From Acidimicrobiales bacterium (GTDB lineage: Bacteria > Actinomycetota > Acidimicrobiia > Acidimicrobiales > SZUA-35), in the NCBI GenBank assembly GCA_024641625.1, contig JAHECQ010000270.1, positions 1-5,570 of the forward strand: DNA of 5,570 bases. The letters are read 5' to 3'. Below, piece by piece: positions 1 to 4,020 of this stretch. Both the position numbers and the translations under genes were made by a program. The notes under the pieces were generated by a model that saw nothing but the letters and a program-made list of their open reading frames with translations, had not been told where the DNA came from and did not search any database. Within the stretch, counting starts at the first letter, position 1, and each line of letters starts with the position of its first letter.

Positions 1-102
1 GAACAGGTGGCCGACGTCGTCACCTTCCTCGTGTCGGACCGAGCCGGCCACGTCAGTGGCGTGGTGCTCACCATCGACGGCGGAGCCACCGCTCGTTCGT
101 GA
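1..102 (+). CDS. Short-chain dehydrogenase/reductase (SDR), C-terminal fragment
   Basis: Only the last 33 codons and the TGA stop lie in the window; the gene begins upstream. The visible residues read EQVADVVTFLVSDRAGHVSG followed by VVLTIDGGATARS. This is the classical C-terminal end of NAD(P)-dependent SDR oxidoreductases: a helix of the type 'VA..V.FL.SD.A..VSG' leading to the last beta strand and the 'DGG' turn. The Rossmann fold and the catalytic Ser-Tyr-Lys are outside the window, so substrate and cofactor preference cannot be judged. FabG-like or acyl-CoA-linked members share this ending. The gene is convergent with the EngB-type GTPase, 58 bases away. Its stop context is TGACCGTTCG, and a weak 5-bp stem (GACCG at 101-105 with CGGTC at 122-126) could form just past it. 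The family call is secure; the specific function is unknown. Confidence 0.85.
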   Translation, partial: EQVADVVTFLVSDRAGHVSGVVLTIDGGATARS

Positions 103-121
103 CCGTTCGTCGCCCGGACAG

Positions 122-169
122 CGGTCGTTCAGCAAACCGGTCGTTCAGGAAACCGGTCGTTCAGGAAAC
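122..169. repeat. Three tandem copies of a 16-bp repeat
   Basis: Three head-to-tail 16-bp units occupy 122-137, 138-153 and 154-169. The unit is CGGTCGTTCAGGAAAC; units 2 and 3 are identical and unit 1 differs by one base (C for G at 133). Each junction creates the palindrome ACCGGT (136-141 and 152-157). The array fills most of the gap between the converging SDR and EngB genes. Its third unit runs over the EngB stop codon (161-163, minus), so it encodes the last residues Val-Ser of that protein. Further CGTTC words occur upstream at 94-98 and 104-108. The period and copy number are read directly from the sequence; the function is unknown. Confidence 0.9.
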
Positions 170-787
170 CCACGTGCGAATGAGTGACCGTAGACGATCG
201 ATCCCGAGACCCTTCTCGGCGCTCACCCAGATGACGTCGCCTGGCTCGAGATCGCACTTGCGAGCCAGCTCGACGCGGCGAGCGTCGCGCTTGGATGCCT
301 TCACCTTGTCGTGCTTGGTGGCGACGACGGTGTGAGGCAACGCCTGACTCCGGAGCCAGGCGAGCATCTGCTGATCGAGTTCGGTCGGACCGACGACGCC
401 GTCGACCAACACGACGATCATTCGGAGGTTCTCGCGTTCGAGTAGATAGCCCTCGATCATCCGCTGCCATTGGGCACGCATGTTGGCCGGGGCAGCCGCG
501 TAGCCGTAGCCGGGAAGATCGACCATCGAGGGAGCCATGAGACGCTTGATCGGTGAGCCGCCGGGGTTCTTGGGCGACTGGGTGTCGAGCGTGAAGAGGT
601 TCAACAAACGAGTCCGGCCCGGCGTGTTGCTGACATGGGCCAGGCTACGTCGGGCAGCCAGTGCGTTGATGAGGGACGACTTGCCCACGTTCGAGCGACC
701 CACGAAGGTGACCTCCGCCGGTGTCGACGGCAGCTCGGTCACGCGTTGGGCGGACGTCACGAAGTGCAGCTGAAACGGTCCGGCCAT
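161..787 (-). CDS. engB: Ribosome-assembly GTPase EngB/YsxC (YihA family)
   Basis: A 208-residue TRAFAC-class GTPase; the family acts in the cytoplasm in assembly of the large ribosomal subunit. All G motifs are visible: G1/P-loop GRSNVGKS at 30-37, the family-specific NTPGRT at 54-59 (G2 threonine), G3 DLPGYG at 90-95, G4 TKHD at 157-160, and G5 SAEKG at 189-193. The preceding SA and VGRSNVGKSSLINAL stretches are typical of EngB. The length fits the usual roughly 200 residues. A segment of about a dozen extra residues, rich in Gly/Pro/Lys (around 69-86), lies between G2 and G3, where better-known homologues have a short turn. The frame stays open far upstream (antisense to the aminotransferase), but homology begins at MAGPFQLHF, so the ATG at 787 is chosen. 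No Shine-Dalgarno is present; a TACGCT hexamer sits 6 bases upstream, which suggests a leaderless mRNA. Confidence 0.95.
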   Translation of the reverse strand: MAGPFQLHFVTSAQRVTELPSTPAEVTFVGRSNVGKSSLINALAARRSLAHVSNTPGRTRLLNLFTLDTQSPKNPGGSPIKRLMAPSMVDLPGYGYAAAPANMRAQWQRMIEGYLLERENLRMIVVLVDGVVGPTELDQQMLAWLRSQALPHTVVATKHDKVKASKRDARRVELARKCDLEPGDVIWVSAEKGLGIDRLRSLIRTWVS

Positions 788-793
788 CGTTGC

Positions 794-799
794 AGCGTA
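794..799 (-). promoter_or_regulatory. Candidate -10 element for leaderless engB transcript
   Basis: On the minus strand the hexamer TACGCT (TANNNT consensus) ends 6 bases before the engB ATG. Transcription would then begin at or very near the A of the start codon. There is no purine-rich Shine-Dalgarno sequence in the 20 bases before the ATG. I could not find a good -35 match at 16-19 bases upstream, so the call rests on the hexamer and its spacing. Confidence 0.4.
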
Positions 800-829
800 G
801 AGGGCCGGACGACCTGCCCCGGCGCCGGC

Positions 830-870
830 CAGTGTCGTCAGACCCGAACACAGTGTCGTTCGGACCCGAA
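830..870. repeat. Long direct repeat in the engB/aminotransferase divergent intergenic region
   Basis: Two imperfect copies of about 19-20 bp lie at 830-848 and 851-870. Both contain CAGTGTCGT, then 2-3 variable bases, then GACCCGAA. Copy starts are 21 bases apart, close to two helical turns, so they would lie on the same face of the DNA. The second copy also contains the inverted repeat TTCGG-AC-CCGAA (859-870), and the overlap holds ACAC-A-GTGT (848-856). The location, between divergent start codons, suggests a regulator-binding site. The repeat is seen; the regulatory role is inferred. Confidence 0.5.
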
Positions 871-922
871 GTCTGCAAGAATCCGTTCCGACGCCCGCTT
901 CCTCGGGTGGCCTGTTTCGTAC

Positions 923-947
923 GCGTCGAACCGAATGCGTCCAACCG
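923..947. repeat. Short 11-bp direct repeat upstream of the aminotransferase
   Basis: GCGTCGAACCG (923-933) and GCGTCCAACCG (937-947) match at 10 of 11 positions with a 14-base offset, and CAACCG recurs at 952-957 just before the start codon. It lies in the probable 5' leader of the aminotransferase. It may be chance in GC-rich sequence; no function is assigned. Confidence 0.25.
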
Positions 948-956
948 TGAACAACC

Positions 957-961
957 GGAGG
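957..961 (+). promoter_or_regulatory. Shine-Dalgarno site of the aminotransferase
   Basis: GGAGG lies 6 bases before the ATG at 968. It decides the start: the frame is open back to 635, but the upstream residues (Arg/Cys-rich, antisense to engB) look non-coding, and no other in-frame start has such a site. It is the only strong Shine-Dalgarno before any start in the window. Confidence 0.85.
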
Positions 962-967
962 TTCACC

Positions 968-2176
968 ATGTCGGCCTTGTTGCACCCCTTCGCTGAGCCG
1001 GCCAAGCCGGAGTCGGACTTCATCAACATCGTCAGCGCGACGGGCTCGATGCTCACCGCCGACGATGGCAAGCAGTACCTCGATGGCATGGCCAGTCTCT
1101 GGTACTGCCAGGTGGGCCACGGTCGAACCGAGATCATCGATGCAGTCACGGCACAGATGCACCAACTCGAGGCCTACAGCATCTTCGATCCCTTCACGAA
1201 CCCTCGGGCCCGAGAGGCAGCCGACCTGATCGTGTCGAAGTCGCCGCATCCCGATGGCCGCGTGTTCCTGGGTTGCTCGGGTTCCGAAGCCGTCGACTCG
1301 GCATTGAAGCTCGCTCGTCTGGTACAACAGCGACGGGGCGCGACCGACAAGCAGATCATCGTTCGCCGCACGCACGGCTACCACGGCACCAACGTGGGCG
1401 GGACCTCGGCCCAGGGCATCGCCCCCAACCGCGAGGGGTGGGGTGACCTCCTGCCGCACGTGATGGAGATCCCCAACGGCAACATCGAGGAAGCCTCGAA
1501 GCTCTTCGCCGAGCACGGCGACCGGATCGCTGCGGTCATCAGCGAACCGGTGCAGGGTGCAGGCGGCGTCCACGTACCCGAGGACGGCTACCTCGAAGGT
1601 CTCCGTCGGCTGTGCGACCAGCACGACTCACTGCTCATCTTCGACGAGGTCATTTGCGGATTCGGCCGCACCGGGTCGTGGTTCGGCGCGCAGACCTTCG
1701 GAGTGACTCCCGATCTCATGACGTTCGCCAAGGGCGTGACTTCGGGTTATCAGCCGCTGAGCGGCGTGATCCTCTCCCGGCGCATCGCCGATGAGATCAG
1801 CGAACCCGGGTTCCTGCTTCGTACCGGGTACACCTACGCCGGTCATCCGGCCTCGTGTGCCGCAGCGGTGGCCAACATCGGCATCATCGAATCGGAGGGC
1901 CTGGTCGACCGGGCGTCCCACATCGGCCGCAAATCGGTCGAGGGCTTCGACGCCCTGGTCGCTGATGGACTGCTCGCCAGCTACCGCGGCGTCGCCGGTG
2001 TGTGGGCTGTCGAAATCGGCCGTGACTCTGCCCCGGTGAAGGCCAAGATGCTCGAAGAAGGGGTGATCGTCCGAGGGATGGGCGAGAACATCATCTGGTG
2101 CCCTCCGCTGGTGGTGACCGACGACGAGATCGGCCGCTTCATCGAAACGTTGGAGAAGGCGATCAGCGTCAGCTGA
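968..2176 (+). CDS. Class III PLP-dependent aminotransferase (omega-transaminase-like)
   Basis: A 402-residue fold-type I aminotransferase of class III, which transfers an amino group between an amine or omega-amino acid and a keto acid through pyridoxal phosphate in the cytoplasm. Visible landmarks: Trp45 in the N-terminal pocket region; phosphate-binding GCSGSEAVDSALKLAR (102-117); HGYHG (136-140), whose Tyr138 stacks on PLP; ISEPVQGAGG (191-200) with Glu193; LLIFDEVICGFGRTG (222-236), whose Asp226 pairs with the pyridine nitrogen; FAKGVTSGYQPLSGV (253-267) with the Schiff-base Lys255; and the small-domain TYAGHP motif (289-294). TYAGHP and the overall pattern favour the omega-transaminase branch (putrescine, taurine or beta-alanine with pyruvate) over ornithine, GABA or BioA enzymes, but substrate cannot be fixed. 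At 402 residues it is shorter than the usual 430-460, mainly through a compact C-terminal domain. It is a single-gene unit facing away from engB. Confidence 0.93.
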   Translation: MSALLHPFAEPAKPESDFINIVSATGSMLTADDGKQYLDGMASLWYCQVGHGRTEIIDAVTAQMHQLEAYSIFDPFTNPRAREAADLIVSKSPHPDGRVFLGCSGSEAVDSALKLARLVQQRRGATDKQIIVRRTHGYHGTNVGGTSAQGIAPNREGWGDLLPHVMEIPNGNIEEASKLFAEHGDRIAAVISEPVQGAGGVHVPEDGYLEGLRRLCDQHDSLLIFDEVICGFGRTGSWFGAQTFGVTPDLMTFAKGVTSGYQPLSGVILSRRIADEISEPGFLLRTGYTYAGHPASCAAAVANIGIIESEGLVDRASHIGRKSVEGFDALVADGLLASYRGVAGVWAVEIGRDSAPVKAKMLEEGVIVRGMGENIIWCPPLVVTDDEIGRFIETLEKAISVS

Positions 2177-2180
2177 GCGC

Positions 2181-2233
2181 GACCGGTTCCGACAAGCGGC
2201 CAAGGGGCAGAGTCGACAGGGGACGAACCGGTC
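2181..2233. terminator. Candidate bidirectional terminator hairpin between convergent genes
   Basis: GACCGGTTC at 2181-2189 is perfectly complementary to GAACCGGTC at 2225-2233, giving a 9-bp stem. A second 4-bp stem (CGAC 2190-2193 with GTCG 2212-2215) can stack on it inside the loop. It starts 5 bases after the aminotransferase stop and overlaps the stop codon of the minus-strand crotonase. The position suits transcription termination in both directions. No T-tract follows on either strand, so intrinsic termination is unproven. Confidence 0.4.
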
Positions 2234-3053
2234 AGATCTCCCCGCCCAGCTGACCCACGCGACCCTCGCCCTCGGGCGTCTGGCCCCCGAGTTCGAGAAA
2301 GCGTCGCATCCGCTCAGCCGTGTCCTGGAGGCGAAGTGTTCGGGAGAACAGGTAGGCCTCTTCGAGCAAACCGGGGGTGGGGTCCCCAGCAGCGGCCAGC
2401 ACCGACTCCTTGGCCAACGCCACGGCACCCGGCGAGAATCCGGCCAGACGCCGGGCCAGCCGGTCGACGAACGGAGTCAGCTCCTGGTCGGGAAGCGCCC
2501 GGTTGAGCCATCCCCAACGCTCGAGTGTGGTCGCGTCGATGTCGTCACCCCCGAGAACGACTTCCATCGCTCGACCACGACCGATCAGGGCCGGCAGCCG
2601 CTGTGTCCCGGTGCCGCCCGGCAGGATCCCCAGCGGTACCTCCATCTGACACAAGATCGTCCGGTCGATCGCGCCGAAACGCATGTCACAGCTCGCCGCG
2701 AGCTCCCCGCCCCCGCCTCCCACACGGCCGGCGATCTCGCAGATCGTGGGTTTGGCCATGGTCCGAAAGCTCTCGCACATGAGGTGAAAACCACTCAGCT
2801 CCTGTGCTCGCTCGGCCTCACCCTCCACGGGGAACCGGAGAATCAGCGTGACGTCGAAATGGGCCAGGAAGAAGTCGGGATTGGCGCTGCGCAGCACCAC
2901 CACCAACGCATCCGGATCGGCGGCGGCCTGCGAAGCGAACAGCCGAAGCTCTCGGAACAGCTCGCGCGTGATGAGGTTGATCGGTGGGTTGTCGATCACT
3001 GCCGTCAAGACGCCGGCGTCGTTGGTCACGTCGATCAGTTCGAAGTCGTACAT
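2232..3053 (-). CDS. Enoyl-CoA hydratase/isomerase family protein (crotonase fold)
   Basis: A 273-residue crotonase-superfamily protein, expected to act on an acyl-CoA thioester in beta-oxidation-like metabolism. The core EIAGRVGGGGGELAASCD (106-123) carries Glu117 and MEVPLGILPGG (137-147) carries Glu138. These align with the two catalytic glutamates of rat enoyl-CoA hydratase (Glu144, Glu164), so hydratase chemistry is credible. The first oxyanion-hole segment is unusual: FFLAHFDV (61-68) replaces the common AGxD pattern. Because the donor there is a main-chain amide, this need not abolish activity. The C-terminal helices end with LQDTAERMRRFLELGG. The start at 3053 (MYDFELIDVT) is where homology begins; the frame stays open upstream only because it is antisense to the next crotonase. 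No Shine-Dalgarno is present. It is divergent from that second crotonase and convergent with the aminotransferase. Confidence 0.9.
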   Translation of the reverse strand: MYDFELIDVTNDAGVLTAVIDNPPINLITRELFRELRLFASQAAADPDALVVVLRSANPDFFLAHFDVTLILRFPVEGEAERAQELSGFHLMCESFRTMAKPTICEIAGRVGGGGGELAASCDMRFGAIDRTILCQMEVPLGILPGGTGTQRLPALIGRGRAMEVVLGGDDIDATTLERWGWLNRALPDQELTPFVDRLARRLAGFSPGAVALAKESVLAAAGDPTPGLLEEAYLFSRTLRLQDTAERMRRFLELGGQTPEGEGRVGQLGGEI

Positions 3054-3059
3054 GACATC

Positions 3060-3065
3060 AGTCTC
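3060..3065 (-). promoter_or_regulatory. Weak candidate -10 element for the minus-strand crotonase
   Basis: On the minus strand the hexamer GAGACT ends 6 bases before the ATG at 3053. It keeps the A and final T of TANNNT but lacks the first T. It is listed because its spacing equals that of the better hexamers before engB and the plus-strand crotonase. No convincing -35 box was found. Confidence 0.2.
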
Positions 3066-3085
3066 ACACGGCTGCCCGGTCTCGA

Positions 3086-3098
3086 CCACCGGCGGTGG
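3086..3098. promoter_or_regulatory. Perfect 13-base palindrome, candidate operator
   Basis: CCACCG-G-CGGTGG is a perfect inverted repeat with 6-base arms around one central base. It lies 33 bases upstream of the minus-strand crotonase start, where a repressor or activator of that gene could bind. The palindrome is seen; operator function is inferred from position only. Confidence 0.3.
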
Positions 3099-3124
3099 AG
3101 CAGACGGCAACGGCCCCCCTGGTC

Positions 3125-3149
3125 GGTCGACCCCGGGGGCCGGTCGACC
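3125..3149. promoter_or_regulatory. Paired GGTCGACC boxes, candidate operator of the crotonase pair
   Basis: The self-complementary octamer GGTCGACC occurs at 3125-3132 and 3142-3149, 17 bases start to start. The first box overlaps the presumed -35 region of the plus-strand crotonase and the second abuts its -10 hexamer. An overlapping GC-only inverted repeat (CGGCCCCC 3111-3118 with GGGGGCCG 3135-3142) adds to the symmetry. Binding at these boxes would occlude RNA polymerase, as expected for a repressor of the TetR or FadR type; no regulator gene is in the window. Confidence 0.4.
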
Positions 3150-3155
3150 TACTGT
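3127..3155 (+). promoter_or_regulatory. Candidate leaderless promoter of the plus-strand crotonase
   Basis: TCGACC (3127-3132, four of six matches to TTGACA), a 17-base spacer, then TACTGT (3150-3155, TANNNT) ending 6 bases before the ATG at 3162. No Shine-Dalgarno sequence precedes the ATG. Spacing and hexamer suggest that transcription begins at the start codon. Confidence 0.45.
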
Positions 3156-3161
3156 GGACCC

Positions 3162-3956
3162 ATGCCCGAACCTTCTGTCGTCCACACTTCGATCACCAAT
3201 CGCGTCGCCACCGTCGTGATCGATCGACCCGAAGCCAGGAATGCCCTCAACCGGGAGGTCCGCGAGCTGCTCCCCAAGGCCCTGGCCGCCGCCGATGCCG
3301 ATGATGGCGTCGACGTCATCATCCTCACCGGCGTCGACCCGGCCTTCAGCGCCGGACTCGATCTGAAGGAGTTGGGCGGCGGCGGTAACCAGATCAGTCT
3401 GGCCGATCGAGACTCGGCCCCTTCGCCGATGCGGCCCTTCCCTGCACTGAGCAAGCCGCTGATCGGTGCCATCAACGGTGTCGCCATCACCGGAGGCTTC
3501 GAGTTGGCCCTCAACTGCGATCTGCTCGTCGCCTCCGAACGAGCCGCCTTTGCCGACACCCACGCCCGCGTCGGGGTCATGCCCGGATGGGGGCTGACGG
3601 TCTTGTTGGCCGACGCCGTCGGCGTGCGCAAGGCGCGGGAGATTTCGCTGACCGGCAATTTCGTCTCGGCCGATCAGGCTCTGGCCTGGGGCCTCGTCAA
3701 CCATGTCGTACCACACGAGCAACTCCTGGACTTCACCCATCAACTCGCCGAGGACATCGTGGGCAACGACCAGCGAGGCGTCCGACACATGCTGCAAACC
3801 TACGAGCAGGTCGGACGGGCGACCGTCGCCGAGGGGTGGCAGATCGAGGCCACCCAGGCATGGATGTTCGAGAAGGAGCGAGCGTTCGATCCGAGCGAGG
3901 TCGAGGCCCGACGCGCCGCGATCATGAACCGGGGCAGGAGCCAATCCCATCGGTGA
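3162..3956 (+). CDS. Enoyl-CoA hydratase family protein (EchA-like crotonase) with one catalytic Glu replaced
   Basis: A 264-residue crotonase. Order of motifs: N-terminal strands with VVIDRPEARNALN (18-30), substrate and oxyanion segment DPAFSAGLDLKEL (59-71), second oxyanion segment NGVAITGGFELALNCD (105-120), then FADTHARVGVMPGWGL (130-145). Glu114 matches the first hydratase glutamate (rat Glu144). The position of the second (Glu164) holds His134, within the ADTHARVG sequence. I recall this pattern from actinobacterial EchA-type proteins; simple syn-hydration is therefore doubtful, and isomerase, hydrolase or another CoA chemistry is possible. The C-terminal RRAAIMNRGRSQ is also typical of that group. 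The ATG at 3162 is chosen because homology starts there and a -10-like hexamer lies 6 bases upstream; the frame extends to 2784 only as antisense of the other crotonase. The EAL gene follows on the same strand but seems to have its own promoter. Confidence 0.92.
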   Translation: MPEPSVVHTSITNRVATVVIDRPEARNALNREVRELLPKALAAADADDGVDVIILTGVDPAFSAGLDLKELGGGGNQISLADRDSAPSPMRPFPALSKPLIGAINGVAITGGFELALNCDLLVASERAAFADTHARVGVMPGWGLTVLLADAVGVRKAREISLTGNFVSADQALAWGLVNHVVPHEQLLDFTHQLAEDIVGNDQRGVRHMLQTYEQVGRATVAEGWQIEATQAWMFEKERAFDPSEVEARRAAIMNRGRSQSHR

Positions 3957-3972
3957 CCACTCTGGTCATCCG
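3951..3972 (+). terminator. Hairpin overlapping the crotonase stop codon
   Basis: CGG-TGACC (3951-3958) pairs with GGTCA-CCG (3964-3972, one bulged T at 3969) around the 5-base loop ACTCT. This gives an 8-bp stem with the TGA stop inside it. There is no T-tract after it. It could be a weak terminator or a 3'-end RNA structure separating this gene from the EAL gene. Confidence 0.3.
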
Positions 3973-3981
3973 GACGAGGCG

Positions 3982-4012
3982 TTGAGCATCGGCGAAGGGC
4001 ACCAGCTAGGCT
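3982..4012 (+). promoter_or_regulatory. Candidate promoter of the EAL gene
   Basis: TTGAGC (3982-3987, TTGA matching the -35 consensus), a 19-base spacer, then TAGGCT (4007-4012, TANNNT) ending 8 bases before the GTG at 4021. The TTG at 3982 would otherwise be the first possible in-frame start; reading it as part of the -35 box explains it better and moves the start to 4021. Confidence 0.4.
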
Positions 4013-4020
4013 GCCACGCC

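Noticed and set aside
122..169. CRISPR array
   Set aside because: The 16-bp units are contiguous with no spacers, only three in number, and one encodes the end of EngB.
635..967. N-terminal extension of the aminotransferase frame
   Set aside because: It is antisense to engB and rich in Arg and Cys; the strong Shine-Dalgarno at 957-961 points to the ATG at 968.
161..1624. A 487-codon open frame on the minus strand that includes engB plus a long N-terminal extension
   Set aside because: The extension is antisense to the aminotransferase and has no domain-like pattern; homology starts at the ATG at 787. Long open antisense frames are expected at this GC content.
1628..2428. A 266-codon minus-strand open frame over the end of the aminotransferase
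   Set aside because: It is antisense to two well-supported genes, has a Pro/Arg/Asp-rich composition and no recognisable motif.
3111..3142. Intrinsic terminator between the crotonases
   Set aside because: Both neighbouring genes start, not end, at this region, so the GC-rich inverted repeat is better read as an operator-type element or chance symmetry.
2784..3161. Upstream extension of the plus-strand crotonase frame
   Set aside because: It is antisense to the other crotonase and crosses the shared intergenic region; the family N-terminus begins at 3162.
2232..3950. A 572-codon open frame on the minus strand spanning both crotonase genes
   Set aside because: Only the part up to 3053 is crotonase-like. 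The rest is the antisense of the plus-strand crotonase and is compositionally biased (Gly/Asp/Arg-rich).
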